Below, piece by piece: positions 43,002-52,383 of a DNA stretch of 64,000 nucleotides. Position 1 is the stretch's first letter. Each line of letters opens with the position of its first letter. The stretch spans positions 1,054,001 to 1,118,000 of the forward strand of contig NZ_CP084874.1 in the NCBI RefSeq assembly GCF_020526085.1. Reading direction: 5' to 3'. The translations under genes were made by a program, and so were the position numbers. This DNA is from Klebsiella africana (GTDB lineage: Bacteria; Pseudomonadota; Gammaproteobacteria; Enterobacterales; Enterobacteriaceae). The notes beneath the pieces were generated by a model, which was not told where the DNA came from, searched no databases, and saw only the letters and a list, made by a program, of their open reading frames with translations.

Positions 43002-43316
43002 TTAGTTCTTGTTTTCGATGAGGGAAAGGGCGAAATCAAGGACCGCGGCGCCTTTTTGCATGCCGTAGTCCATCATATTGATGGGTTCGACGCGGATACC
43101 GTATTTATCCGCCTGTTTTTGCAGATCCTGCTGCATGTATTTCACCTGCGGCCCCAGCAGCACCACCTGATAATGGCCAACCTGTTCGGCGAACTCCGCT
43201 ACGCCATAGGCGTTGATTTCTACCGGCAGGCCCCGCTGTTCGGCTTCGGCAATCATTTTTTTCATCAGCAGGCTGGTGGACATGCCTGCCGAACAACACA
43301 ACATAATTTTTTTCAT
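43002..43316 (-). CDS. PTS lactose/cellobiose-family IIB component
   Basis: A 104-residue IIB. The phosphorylated Cys is in IMLCCSAGMSTSLLMKKM (about residue 7-8), followed by the beta-alpha pattern of the Chb family (QVVLLGPQVKYMQQDL). It is the first gene of the leftward operon IIB-IIC-IIA-kinase-lacI. Confidence 0.92.
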   Translation of the reverse strand: MKKIMLCCSAGMSTSLLMKKMIAEAEQRGLPVEINAYGVAEFAEQVGHYQVVLLGPQVKYMQQDLQKQADKYGIRVEPINMMDYGMQKGAAVLDFALSLIENKN

Positions 43317-43371
43317 AACTACCGCTCCTGATGAGGTTGGATGTGCGGACTATAGTCAAAATGGATGCATT

Positions 43372-43389
43372 ACGGAAAGCGCTTTCCGT
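43372..43389. promoter_or_regulatory. LacI-type operator 1
   Basis: ACGGAAAGCGCTTTCCGT is a perfect 18-bp palindrome between the divergent IIB and second IIC genes. The 14-bp core GGAAAGCGCTTTCC recurs at 44925-44938 in front of the porin gene. Confidence 0.8.
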
Positions 43390-43403
43390 TTGTGGATTTA
43401 TTA

Positions 43404-43423
43404 ATTGTGACCATGATCACCTA
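43404..43423. promoter_or_regulatory. CRP site in the divergent PTS promoter
   Basis: TGTGA-CCATGA-TCACC (43406-43421) fits the CRP consensus TGTGA-N6-TCACA with one mismatch. It is close to operator 1, indicating catabolite control. Confidence 0.7.
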
Positions 43424-43493
43424 TGGCAGGCTTTCACTTTCCGGTGTTGTGGGCGATCATCCCGGCGAGACAACCATTCGCAAAGGTACGAGT

Positions 43494-44765
43494 ATGAACA
43501 TTCAGTTAATGAATGTGGCCGTGGACATCATCGAGCAGCGGCTGGCGCCGCTGGCGAATGTCCTGACGCGCAACAACCACATTACGGCGATGCGCGATAG
43601 CTTTGCGCTGGCAATGCCCTTTGTGATTGTTGGCAGCCTGTTGGTTCCCATTTTGTTTCCGCCCGTTTCCATCGACGGCGCCTCGCGTGTCGGCCAGGTC
43701 TATTTGCTGCTGCGGCCTATCCTGCTGCCGACCTTTCAGCTAACCATTGGCCTGGTGGCGCTGATTGTCGCCTTTGGCGCCAGCGCCAGCCTCGCTAAGC
43801 AGTACCGCCTGCCGGAACGACTGTGCGGTTTAACCGGGTCTTTGGCGTTTTTGCTGTTTATCGGCTTTCGCGAGAGCGCGGTGAGCAACGTTTATCTCGG
43901 CGGCATGGGGATATTTACCGCCCTGATATCCAGCACCTATTCCATTGAGATAATTCGCTTTTTTTACAAAAAAGGCTGGTGTATCCGCCTGCCTGATGAA
44001 GTGCCGCTGATGACCCGCAATGGCTTTCAACTGCTGATCCCGCTGCTGGTGGTGATGCTGTCGATAAGCGTGATGAATGCCATACTGCTGCAGACTACCG
44101 GACGCATCGTACCGGAGTTGATCAGCGAAGCGGTGCGACCGCTGGTGCTGGCGTCCGACACGCTGATGGCGGTACTTATCTCTTTGTTTATCTGTAACTT
44201 ACTCTGGTTTATTGGTATCCACGGCGCGCTGATCATCACCGGGATCATGAACCCGTTCTGGATGACCTATCTGTTTGAAAATCAGCAGGCGCTGGCGGCG
44301 GGGTCGCCAACGTTGCCGCATATTTATCTGCAGGGGTTCTGGGATTTTTACCTGCTGATCGGCGGTATTGGCTCCACTCTGCCGCTGGTGCTGATGGCGA
44401 TGCGCAGCCGCTCGCGGCAGCTGAAAAGCGTGGCCAAAATTGGTCTGCTGCCGTCGCTATTTAATATCAACGAGCCGATACTGTTTGGCTTTCCGGTGAT
44501 CATGAACCCGGTTTTTTTACTGCCGTTTCTCTTTGTTCCCCTGATAAATGCCTGTATCGCATGGTATTTAACTCAGCTGGGTATTCTTGACCGTGCGGTG
44601 GCGATGCTGCCATGGTCGATGCCTTCCCCGCTGGGGGCGGCATGGTCGGCGAACGGTAGCTGGAAAAATTTGTGCATGAGCCTGTTCGCGATGTTTAACG
44701 CCTGGATGCTCTATCGCCCCTTCTTCAAAGTGTACGAACGCCAGCTCGCGGAAACCGAACGCTGA
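43494..44765 (+). CDS. PTS lactose/cellobiose-family IIC permease (second copy)
   Basis: A 423-residue IIC starting MNIQLMNVAVDIIEQRLAPL, with the same landmarks as the first copy (MRDSFALAMPFVIVGS, GIHGALIITGIMNPFW, NINEPILFGFPVIMNPVFLL). The ATG at 43494 is the equivalent of the first copy's start; the longer frame includes the operator. It has no IIA/IIB of its own and must share those of the divergent operon. It leads the rightward arm, ahead of the porin and hydrolase genes. Confidence 0.9.
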   Translation: MNIQLMNVAVDIIEQRLAPLANVLTRNNHITAMRDSFALAMPFVIVGSLLVPILFPPVSIDGASRVGQVYLLLRPILLPTFQLTIGLVALIVAFGASASLAKQYRLPERLCGLTGSLAFLLFIGFRESAVSNVYLGGMGIFTALISSTYSIEIIRFFYKKGWCIRLPDEVPLMTRNGFQLLIPLLVVMLSISVMNAILLQTTGRIVPELISEAVRPLVLASDTLMAVLISLFICNLLWFIGIHGALIITGIMNPFWMTYLFENQQALAAGSPTLPHIYLQGFWDFYLLIGGIGSTLPLVLMAMRSRSRQLKSVAKIGLLPSLFNINEPILFGFPVIMNPVFLLPFLFVPLINACIAWYLTQLGILDRAVAMLPWSMPSPLGAAWSANGSWKNLCMSLFAMFNAWMLYRPFFKVYERQLAETER

Positions 44766-44859
44766 CCCCCTCGCCGTCGGCGGCTTATCCTCGACGGCAC
44801 ATATTCATCTGCTCCTCCTTCCGCTCTGCTGCCGGCTCCCGGCGGCATTCTTGTTATTT

Positions 44860-44879
44860 TATGTGATCAGTCTCACGAA
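44860..44879. promoter_or_regulatory. CRP site upstream of the porin gene
   Basis: TGTGA-TCAGTC-TCACG (44862-44877) fits the CRP consensus with one mismatch. It is 46 bp before operator 2 and about 150 bp before the porin start. Confidence 0.75.
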
Positions 44880-44922
44880 TATATTCGCCGCAGAGCTAAT
44901 TTTGTGAACCAGATAGGCAATT

Positions 44923-44940
44923 ATGGAAAGCGCTTTCCAT
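44923..44940. promoter_or_regulatory. LacI-type operator 2
   Basis: ATGGAAAGCGCTTTCCAT is a perfect 18-bp palindrome sharing the core of operator 1. It sits between the CRP site and the porin start, where a repressor would block. Confidence 0.8.
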
Positions 44941-45026
44941 TAACGGATGTACATTTCCATTTTTGATCCGTAAATTTCCCCTCCGTTATCGGTTCGTGTT
45001 AACAAACATAACGTGGGAAAAAAATA

Positions 45027-46364
45027 ATGATAAAGCTGAAACACTCAATACCTCTGGCTCTCCTCTCGCTGGCAGGGGCCAGCAGCCCGGCCTGCGCCGA
45101 TCCGAAGTATGATTTTGCGCTGCATGGCTATATCCGCTCCGGGATCCTGGCCAATTCCGATGGCAACCGCGCGGACTCCGTCGGCCTGATGCCGGACGGT
45201 AAGTGGCGATTGGGCAACGAAGAAGATACCAAGATCGAACTGATCCCCACCGTGACGCTGACGGCGGACAGCGGCGTGGTGGCGAAAGTGCAGGCCAACC
45301 TCACTCATCAGTCGAAATGCACCTCTGACTGGAACTGTCAGGATGACGATGGCCATGACGTACAGTTTCGTGAAGGGTTCGCCGAGCTGAGCAATCTGGA
45401 TTTTGCGCCGGAGATGACCTTCTGGGCCGGTAAGCGCTACAGCAGCTCTAACACCTCCAGCCATCAGTTCGACTGGGAGTACATTCAGTACAACGGCACC
45501 GGCGGCGGCTTCGACAACATGGATCTCGGCTTCGCCCGCTTCGACGCCGGGGTATACGCCTTTTCCCCCACCGATGAAACCAAAGCCTACCCGGTGGATA
45601 AGGGAGATCAGGGCTACCCGGATGACTATTCCCTCAACCTGTGGCTGAAAAAGATTGCGGGAACAGGCTTCGATCTGGAGCTGATCGGCCACCACATGAA
45701 CCGTAACGAAAACCATCCGACTTCCGCCGAGAAGGGCTATGGCGTGACCGGTATTTATAACTTTGACGGCTTCTACGGCCTGACCGGAGGCTACTCCCGC
45801 CTCGCATTGCAGTACGGCAAAGGGCTGGCGGCGGGTGACTCGCTGGGTAAAAACGGCTGGGGCTGGGCCAACCTGGAAAACACCCAGTCCTGGCGAGTGG
45901 TGCTGGATAGCGTGGCCTCGATGGGCGATCTGGAGATCTCGACCTTCGCTTTCTGGCAGAAAGATAAAAACTACCGCTGGTGGACGGAAGATGAAAATGG
46001 CTGGGGACGCTCGATGTGGGTCGCCGGTATCCGCCCCTATCATCAGATCACCCGCAACTTTGCCATGCAGTACGAGCTGGGCTACGAATATCTGGATGAC
46101 AAAAACTACAAAGGGGTGAACGGCAAAGGCAAAGGCGGCCTGACTAAAGTCACCGTTGCGCCAACCCTGACCTTTGACTCCGGTTTCTGGGCACGCCCGC
46201 AGCTGCGCTTCTTCGTCACCTATGCGAAGTGGGATAAAGGTGTCTCCGATGCGTTAGACGGCAACTACAACTGGGATACCAATACCATCACCGCCGGCGG
46301 GTATTCCCGCAGTGGTTCCACTGACACCGTTAACTTCGGCGTACAGGCCGAAGTCTGGTTCTAA
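45027..46364 (+). CDS. LamB/ScrY-type carbohydrate porin
   Basis: A 445-residue outer-membrane protein with signal peptide (MIKLKHSIPLALLSLAGASSPACA) and a barrel of alternating strands ending in Phe (VNFGVQAEVWF). Features such as FALHGYIRSGILANSDG near the start, FWAGKRY and the aromatic DKNYRWWTEDENGWGRSMWVAGI are those of the maltoporin family. It would pass oligosaccharides produced or bound outside. It has its own promoter region with a CRP site and operator 2, and lies 12 bp ahead of the GH5 gene. Confidence 0.88.
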   Translation: MIKLKHSIPLALLSLAGASSPACADPKYDFALHGYIRSGILANSDGNRADSVGLMPDGKWRLGNEEDTKIELIPTVTLTADSGVVAKVQANLTHQSKCTSDWNCQDDDGHDVQFREGFAELSNLDFAPEMTFWAGKRYSSSNTSSHQFDWEYIQYNGTGGGFDNMDLGFARFDAGVYAFSPTDETKAYPVDKGDQGYPDDYSLNLWLKKIAGTGFDLELIGHHMNRNENHPTSAEKGYGVTGIYNFDGFYGLTGGYSRLALQYGKGLAAGDSLGKNGWGWANLENTQSWRVVLDSVASMGDLEISTFAFWQKDKNYRWWTEDENGWGRSMWVAGIRPYHQITRNFAMQYELGYEYLDDKNYKGVNGKGKGGLTKVTVAPTLTFDSGFWARPQLRFFVTYAKWDKGVSDALDGNYNWDTNTITAGGYSRSGSTDTVNFGVQAEVWF

Positions 46365-46376
46365 GGAGAGACAACG

Positions 46377-48569
46377 ATGAAGCCGATGAAAAACCTGCTG
46401 CTGATGGGGCTGCTGTCCGCGCTGGGGGCCAGCGGGGCGCTGGCCGCCGAGCGCTCGCACTTTTCGCACTTTATCACTCGCGATGGCGCCACTCTCAAGG
46501 ATGGCGACAAGGTGTTTCGCTTCGCCGGGATCCACGCCCCGGAGCTGCACCGCATTGAAGACGACGCCCGCGGCCCCTGCAAGGCAGATCCGCGCGGCTG
46601 GGGGCAATATTTTAAGTGGCCGACGGCCCAGGAGCAGCAAAACTGGATCCAGGCGATGGTGCAAACCGGGGCGAAAGCCCAGCGCGTCTACGTACTGTCG
46701 GTGCAGCAGGAGTTTGATAAGGCCTGCGGGCGCGAGACCCATATTCTGGCGCCGGAAACGGCGGACGGCATGCCGCGGCTGAATGAGAAAGCCATGCGGG
46801 TGTATGACAACATGATTGCCGAAGCGGATAAACAGGGATTGCGTTTGATCCTGCCGTTTATCGACCACTGGTGGTGGTGGGGCGGGCGCGAGCAGCTGGC
46901 GGCGTTCTATCACGAAAAAGCGGAAGACTTTTATCGGACCGATAGCAAGACCTTCAAAGCCTATCTGGATGTGATCCGTCAGGTCATCACCCGGACAAAT
47001 ACCGTCACCGGCCGCGCCTATTATGATGAAAAAGCGATCATGGCCTGGGAGACCGGTAACGAGCTGGAGGATACCAACGCCGATTTCCTGCATCAGACCG
47101 CGGCGTGGATTAAAAAGTGGGCCCCTCATCAGCTGGTGGTGGATGGCACCTATAAGAAAATCAATCCGTTTGCGTTGACCGACCCCAATGTGGATATCGT
47201 CAGCAATCACTATTACACCAATGCCGATAATAACCATCCCGGGCAGGTGACGCAGGATCTGCGCGCCGTCGGCGGACAAAAAGTCTATCTCGTCGGCGAG
47301 TTTGGCCTGCTGCCGGCGGATCAACTGAACGCCATTATGCAGTCGATTGTTCACAGCGAGGTCAACGGGGCGCAAGCCGCCGGCGGGCTTATCTGGGGCT
47401 TCCGCGGCCATCGTCACGACGGCGGCTTCTACTGGCATAAGGAGTCGACCGGGCACTACAGCTACCACCTGCCGGGGTTTGCCAAAGAAGGCGAAGCCAA
47501 CCAGGAGCAGGCAGTGGTCGATCTGGTGCGCACCGCCGCGGCGCAGATGGCCGGGCAGCAGACGATGGCGCCGCTGCCGAAGCCGGACGCGCCTTTACTG
47601 CGCGAGACCACCTCGCCCTTCACGATCAACTGGATGGGCGCCGCGGTGGGGCGCAGTTACGATGTCGAACGCGCCGCCTCGCCGACCGGGCCGTGGACGG
47701 TGGTGGGCCAGGATATCTCCGATGGCGTTAACGAATGGAACCCGGAAACCATGGTTCTGTTCCGCGATGATTATCGTCAGCTGCAGCTCGGGCACACGTA
47801 TTACTACCGGGTGACGGCGAAAAACGAGAGCGGTCGTTCGGCCCCTTCCAATGTGATTAGCGTGAAGCATAGCGAGGAGAATCAGCCGCCGGTTATCACG
47901 CTGGCACCCGCCTTAACCACCACTCAGGACCAGGGCGTTGAGCTTACGGCCAGCTGGCAGGACGATGGCCTGCCGTCGCGAGAGGTTAAGGTGGGCTGGC
48001 AGCACGCTGGCGACGGACAGGTGCACTTTTGCCATGCCGATCGGGCTCAAACCCGGGCCTGGTTTACGGCGCCAGGCACCTATGCGCTGACGTTCACGGC
48101 GGACGATGGGCTGCTGAAAAGCAGCAAAACCGTGACCGTGACGGTGGGCGAGGCGACGGGGAAAGCGCCAGCGGATTTTTGTCGTTTTCACGGCGAAGTT
48201 TATGGCGTGGCTGATGGGCGGCTGACGGTGATGAAGAGTGATAAAGACGCGCTGGCAGTTGGCGAGGACGGCTTCCTCGGCCCATTCGCCAACGAGGGGG
48301 ATAAGATCGGCTGGCAGGTGCAGGCGCCGTGGAGCGGTCAGTTCCTGCTCAATGTGACCTTCAACGGCAAATGGGGAGGTAAGCAGAACTCGTTTGTCGT
48401 CAACGGGGGCGCTCCGCAGGCCGTGGCCTTCCCGCAGACGGATGAGCAGGGCCAGCAGCTACGGATACCGGTGACGCTTAACGCCGGGAGCAATCAGATT
48501 GACTTCGGCCGCTTCGCCGGCGACTGGGGTTATATGTTTATTAAATCGATCGAAGTGGTCGCGGAGTAG
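46377..48569 (+). CDS. GH5-type glycoside hydrolase, probable beta-mannanase, with accessory domains
   Basis: A 730-residue exported enzyme: signal peptide MKPMKNLLLMGLLSALGAS...LAA. The GH5-like barrel (about 30-400) has acid/base Glu229 in IMAWETGNELED and nucleophile Glu308 in VYLVGEFGLL, plus conserved FRFAGIHAPELH and IVSNHYYTN. Then come an FnIII-like domain (about 430-500), an Ig/PKD-like domain (about 505-595) and a C-terminal beta-sandwich like CBM35/CBM6 (about 600-730, GWQVQAPWSGQFLLNVTF...GYMFIKSIEV). Barrel features resemble fungal and bacterial endo-beta-mannanases. Substrate is inferred from this and from the gmu-like neighbours. It could be periplasmic or secreted. Confidence 0.75.
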   Translation: MKPMKNLLLMGLLSALGASGALAAERSHFSHFITRDGATLKDGDKVFRFAGIHAPELHRIEDDARGPCKADPRGWGQYFKWPTAQEQQNWIQAMVQTGAKAQRVYVLSVQQEFDKACGRETHILAPETADGMPRLNEKAMRVYDNMIAEADKQGLRLILPFIDHWWWWGGREQLAAFYHEKAEDFYRTDSKTFKAYLDVIRQVITRTNTVTGRAYYDEKAIMAWETGNELEDTNADFLHQTAAWIKKWAPHQLVVDGTYKKINPFALTDPNVDIVSNHYYTNADNNHPGQVTQDLRAVGGQKVYLVGEFGLLPADQLNAIMQSIVHSEVNGAQAAGGLIWGFRGHRHDGGFYWHKESTGHYSYHLPGFAKEGEANQEQAVVDLVRTAAAQMAGQQTMAPLPKPDAPLLRETTSPFTINWMGAAVGRSYDVERAASPTGPWTVVGQDISDGVNEWNPETMVLFRDDYRQLQLGHTYYYRVTAKNESGRSAPSNVISVKHSEENQPPVITLAPALTTTQDQGVELTASWQDDGLPSREVKVGWQHAGDGQVHFCHADRAQTRAWFTAPGTYALTFTADDGLLKSSKTVTVTVGEATGKAPADFCRFHGEVYGVADGRLTVMKSDKDALAVGEDGFLGPFANEGDKIGWQVQAPWSGQFLLNVTFNGKWGGKQNSFVVNGGAPQAVAFPQTDEQGQQLRIPVTLNAGSNQIDFGRFAGDWGYMFIKSIEVVAE

Positions 48570-48577
48570 TACGCTCA

Positions 48578-48606
48578 GGCTGCGCCAGACGGGCGCAGCC
48601 TTTTTT
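48578..48606 (+). terminator. Rho-independent terminator after the GH5 gene
   Basis: GGCTGCGCC (48578-48586) pairs with GGCGCAGCC (48592-48600), followed by six T's. It precedes the GH1 start by 14 bases, so GH1 expression needs read-through or RNA processing. Confidence 0.88.
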
Positions 48607-48619
48607 CGAAGGAGAGGTT

Positions 48620-50020
48620 ATGCAGCAGTATCAGTTTCCGCAAGGGTTTCTGTGGGGGGCGGCGGCGTCTGGCCCGCAAACGGAAGGAGTTACCAATAAG
48701 CGCCATCGTTCCATCTGGGACAGCTGGTTTGCCGAACAGCCGGAGCGATTTTATCAGCAGGTAGGGCCGCAAACCGTATGTGATACTTATCATCAGTATC
48801 CGCAGGACGTGGCGCTGATGAAAAAGACCGGCTTCAACTCGTTTCGCACCTCAATTCAGTGGTCACGACTGATCGCTGATTTAGAAACCGGCGCACCGGA
48901 CCCGGACGCGGTGCGTTTTTATCACGCCTATCTCGATGAGATGATCGCCAACGGCATTGAGCCGATGATCAATCTTTACCACTTTGATATGCCGGAAGTG
49001 CTGCAGAAACAGTACGGCGGCTTTGAATCGGCGCACGTGGCCGAGCTGTTTGCCCGCTTTGCCCGCACCGCCTTTAGCCTGTTTGGCCATAAGGTTAAAT
49101 ACTGGATAACCTTCAACGAGCCGATTGTACCGGTTGAGGGGGGCTACCTGTACGACTTCCACTATCCGTGTAAGAAAGATGGCCGGCTGGCGGCGCAGGT
49201 GGCGTTTAACATTATGCTGGCGCACGCTAAAGCGGTAACGGCTTATCGTGAACTGGCGCTGGTGGGCGAGATCGGCGTGGTGCTCAACCTGACCCCGAGC
49301 TATACCCTCACCGACAGCGACGCGGATAAAAAAGCCGCCGGGTATGCCGACCTGTTTTTTAACCGCAGCTTCCTTGACCCGCTGGTAAAACATGAATTCC
49401 CCAAAGCGCTGTGCGAGATCCTCGCCGCCCACGATTGCCTGCCGACGACCAGCAAAGACGACGTGGCGTTGATCCTCGGCGCGGATATCGATTTTCTTGG
49501 GGTGAACTATTACGTGCCGCGGCGGGTAAAAGCGCGTGAGAGCGAATATGACCTCGATTATTTCACCCCGGAATACTATTTCGAAAACGCGGTTAACCCG
49601 CAGGGCCGCTTTAACCCCTATCGTGATAACAACGAGATCCTGCCGCAGGCGATCTATGATATTGCCGCCAATATTCGCGATAACTACGGCAATATTAAGT
49701 GGTATCTTGCGGAAATCGGTATCGCGATGGATCGACAAGCAGAGGGTGAGCCTGGGGCGGACGGGGTGATAGACGATACTTTCCGCATCCAGCTGATGGA
49801 GGAGCATCTGGTGCAGCTGCACCGGGCGATAGCCGACGGCGCGAACTGCTTTGGCGTACACCAATGGACGTTTATCGACAACTGGTCGTGGATCAATGCC
49901 TTCAAACGGCGCTACGGCTTCTGGCGACTGGATCTGGAGACCGGCGAGCGACAGATAAAACGCAACGCGCTGTGGTTTGCCGAACTGGCGACCAGCAACG
50001 GTTTTACCAGCGATAAATAG
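48620..50020 (+). CDS. GH1 6-phospho-beta-glycosidase
   Basis: A 466-residue cytoplasmic GH1 enzyme. Start MQQYQFPQGFLWGAAASGPQ, acid/base Glu167 in YWITFNEP, nucleophile Glu365 in WYLAEIGIAM (most relatives read TENG here). The phosphate-site motif near residue 421-432 (NWSWINAFKRRYGF) has the Lys and Tyr of phospho-glycosidases. It should split a phosphorylated disaccharide imported by the PTS. GmuD of Bacillus is a GH1 enzyme in the same role. It has its own ribosome site (GGAGAGG) right after a terminator. Confidence 0.85.
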   Translation: MQQYQFPQGFLWGAAASGPQTEGVTNKRHRSIWDSWFAEQPERFYQQVGPQTVCDTYHQYPQDVALMKKTGFNSFRTSIQWSRLIADLETGAPDPDAVRFYHAYLDEMIANGIEPMINLYHFDMPEVLQKQYGGFESAHVAELFARFARTAFSLFGHKVKYWITFNEPIVPVEGGYLYDFHYPCKKDGRLAAQVAFNIMLAHAKAVTAYRELALVGEIGVVLNLTPSYTLTDSDADKKAAGYADLFFNRSFLDPLVKHEFPKALCEILAAHDCLPTTSKDDVALILGADIDFLGVNYYVPRRVKARESEYDLDYFTPEYYFENAVNPQGRFNPYRDNNEILPQAIYDIAANIRDNYGNIKWYLAEIGIAMDRQAEGEPGADGVIDDTFRIQLMEEHLVQLHRAIADGANCFGVHQWTFIDNWSWINAFKRRYGFWRLDLETGERQIKRNALWFAELATSNGFTSDK

Positions 50021-50032
50021 CGCGCTGCGCCA

Positions 50033-50067
50033 GCGCTCCCTCTTACCGGCGCGGAAAGGGGGAGCGC
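50033..50067. terminator. Hairpin between convergent GH1 and fhlA
   Basis: GCGCTCCC (50033-50040) pairs with GGGAGCGC (50060-50067) across 19 bases, between the two stops. It is a plausible convergent terminator, without a T-run. Confidence 0.5.
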
Positions 50068-50073
50068 GCGAGG

Positions 50074-52146
50074 CTACACCAGTTCGTCTTTATTAATGCC
50101 CAGCCGCTTCATGCGCGACAGGAGCGTGGTGCGCTTGAGCCCCAGCCGCTGGGCGGCGCCTTTCGGCCCGGCCACCACGCCGTTGCTCTCCTTCAGCACC
50201 CGGACGATCAGCTGATATTCATCCTCACCTTCCTCAGGCAGGACCTCTGGCGACCGCGGAGGCTCGACGATATCCCGCTCCGGCAGGGAGAGCTGCAGCA
50301 CGTTACCGCGGGTCAGCAGGACCGCACGTTCGATGACGTTTTCCAGCTCGCGTACGTTGCCCGGCCACTCCATACGGGTCAGAGTGCGCAGAGTTTCCGC
50401 CGGGATGCTGTCAATGTTGCGCCCCATGCGGCGGGCGATTTTAAAGGTAAAGGCCTTCACCAGCAGCGGGATATCGTCGGGACGTTCGCGCAGCGGCGGC
50501 AGGTGGATCGGGAACACGTTGAGCCGGTAGTAGAGATCGCTGCGGAATTCCCTGTCGATAACCATCTGCTTGAGATCGCGGTTGGTGGCGGCGATCAGCC
50601 GGACGTCGGTCTGGATCAGCTTGTTGCTTCCCAGACGTTCGAACTCCTGCTCCTGGAGGACGCGCAGCAGTTTGGGCTGCAGCTCCAGCGGCATATCGCC
50701 CACTTCATCAAGGAACAGGGAGCTTTTGTCCGCCAGCTCGAAGCGGCCGATACGCTGGGCGCTTGCCCCGGTGAAGGCGCCGCGTTCGTGACCGAACAGA
50801 TCGCTCTCCAGCAGCCCGGCGGGCATCGCGGCGCAGTTCATCTTCACCATCCGCCGAGCGTTGCGTCCGCTCAGGTTGTGGATGGCGCGGGCGATAAGCT
50901 CTTTGCCGGTGCCGGTTTCACCGAGGATCAGCACGGTGCTGTCGCTGTGGGCGACCATCTCGACCTGCTTGAGCACATTGTTCATCGCCTCGCTGCGGCC
51001 GATGATCTCCCCGAATTCGCTCTCGACATTATTGAGCTGCTCGGTGAGCGCGAGGTTCTCATCCACCAGCCGCTCTTTCAGGCGCTGAATTTCGCGGTAG
51101 GCGAGGGCGTTATCGATAGCGATCGACACCCGCTCGGCGATCTGCCGCAGCAGCTTGAGATTGGTGGTGGTAAAGACCTGTTCGTCGCACTGCGCCAGCT
51201 TTAGCACCCCGAGCAGAGTATTACCGGACATCAGCGGCAGCAGGCACAGGGTCTGGATTTTATTGCCCCACATCTCGAAGAGCATTTTCTCGTATGGCGC
51301 GAGGGTGTCATGCTCATGCAGGTTGAGCAGCAGCATCTCTTTGCTTTTGAACACGCGCTCGGTGAGGGTGCCGGCTTCGTCCACCTCGCTCTGGTCGTGA
51401 ACCGGGTGGCTGGCGTCGAGATAATGGGTGGAATAGATGTTGAGCTTCCCTTTGCGGTCGCTGCGCAGCACCACGCTGATGGCATCGATCCGGAAATAGC
51501 GATGGATCTCTTTCGCTACCTCGCTGACCAGCTCGTCGATGTCCAGTCGCGAGAGCACCGCGTTGGTGATGGCCACCAGAATGCGGAAGTTGTCGCGCTC
51601 GTGGCACAGTAGATCGTAGTCGACGTTGTTGCTGACCCGGTTCTGAATCTGCTCGGTGACGACGGCGACAATCTGCGTAAAGGTATGCAGCCGCTGAAAT
51701 TCTTTCTCGCTCCACGGCCGGTTGTCGTGGCGGAGAAATTCGCAGCCGCCGAAGATCCGCCCGTCCGCCGCCAGCGGCAGCAGCGAGTAGTAACCGAACG
51801 GACGATACAGTCCGCTGCGGATAAGCTGCGGCCAGGTGTCGGCAAAGGTCTCATGATCGCAATGCAGGGCATCTGGCCGGGAGAGCAAGCGGCGCACCGG
51901 GCCGTGGGCCAGGACGGTTTCATCCTCGTAGCTCACTGGGTGGCCGGCCTCATCGCAGGCGTACCTGGCCGCGCGGTGATTACCCGCGTTCCACAGGATG
52001 ATGGCCGCCTCATCGGCCAGCGCGGACTGTTGCACCAGGCGGGTCAAGGTTTCGCTTAGCGCGGCCAGATCGGGCTGCTGTAATAAAAGCCGGGTGATAT
52101 CGAACAGCCCTTGCTGGCCGAGATCGCTCATCGGTGTATACGACAT
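50074..52146 (-). CDS. fhlA: FhlA, sigma-54-dependent activator of formate hydrogenlyase
   Basis: A 690-residue activator that senses formate. The N-terminal part has two GAF-type domains (about 1-180 and 195-345). The AAA+ domain (about 380-615) has Walker [14 protein letters not shown], the sigma-54 contact loop [14 protein letters not shown], and Walker [11 protein letters not shown]. The C-terminal Fis-type HTH is [22 protein letters not shown]. It lies downstream of hypABCDE and in the same direction, as in E. coli, and activates the sigma-54 promoters of hyc and hyp. Confidence 0.97.
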   Translation of the reverse strand: MSYTPMSDLGQQGLFDITRLLLQQPDLAALSETLTRLVQQSALADEAAIILWNAGNHRAARYACDEAGHPVSYEDETVLAHGPVRRLLSRPDALHCDHETFADTWPQLIRSGLYRPFGYYSLLPLAADGRIFGGCEFLRHDNRPWSEKEFQRLHTFTQIVAVVTEQIQNRVSNNVDYDLLCHERDNFRILVAITNAVLSRLDIDELVSEVAKEIHRYFRIDAISVVLRSDRKGKLNIYSTHYLDASHPVHDQSEVDEAGTLTERVFKSKEMLLLNLHEHDTLAPYEKMLFEMWGNKIQTLCLLPLMSGNTLLGVLKLAQCDEQVFTTTNLKLLRQIAERVSIAIDNALAYREIQRLKERLVDENLALTEQLNNVESEFGEIIGRSEAMNNVLKQVEMVAHSDSTVLILGETGTGKELIARAIHNLSGRNARRMVKMNCAAMPAGLLESDLFGHERGAFTGASAQRIGRFELADKSSLFLDEVGDMPLELQPKLLRVLQEQEFERLGSNKLIQTDVRLIAATNRDLKQMVIDREFRSDLYYRLNVFPIHLPPLRERPDDIPLLVKAFTFKIARRMGRNIDSIPAETLRTLTRMEWPGNVRELENVIERAVLLTRGNVLQLSLPERDIVEPPRSPEVLPEEGEDEYQLIVRVLKESNGVVAGPKGAAQRLGLKRTTLLSRMKRLGINKDELV

Positions 52147-52290
52147 TGCTTACGTCCAAAACGCGCCGACAACGTGGCGCATAAGAAAATGATGGTACAA
52201 ATAATAGTATGTTAATAAAGCGGTTGTGACCGCCGTTAACCCATCCGTGGGCGCCCGCTGGTCTGGGCGAAATAATTATGCTGGCTTTTT

Positions 52291-52369
52291 CCCGGCTCGC
52301 GCTGCGCTTAGCCGGGCTACATGTGTGCGCAGTTTTGTCGCCCGGATAAGGCGCCAGCCGCTATCCGGG
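52291..52369. repeat. Two REP-like palindromes between hypE and fhlA
   Basis: CCCGGCT/AGCCGGG (52291-52297 with 52310-52316) and CCCGGATA/TATCCGGG (52341-52348 with 52362-52369) form a small BIME-like pair in the 237-bp gap. Such elements stabilise upstream mRNA or bind gyrase/IHF. Confidence 0.75.
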
Positions 52370-52383
52370 AGCCGACGCCGTCG

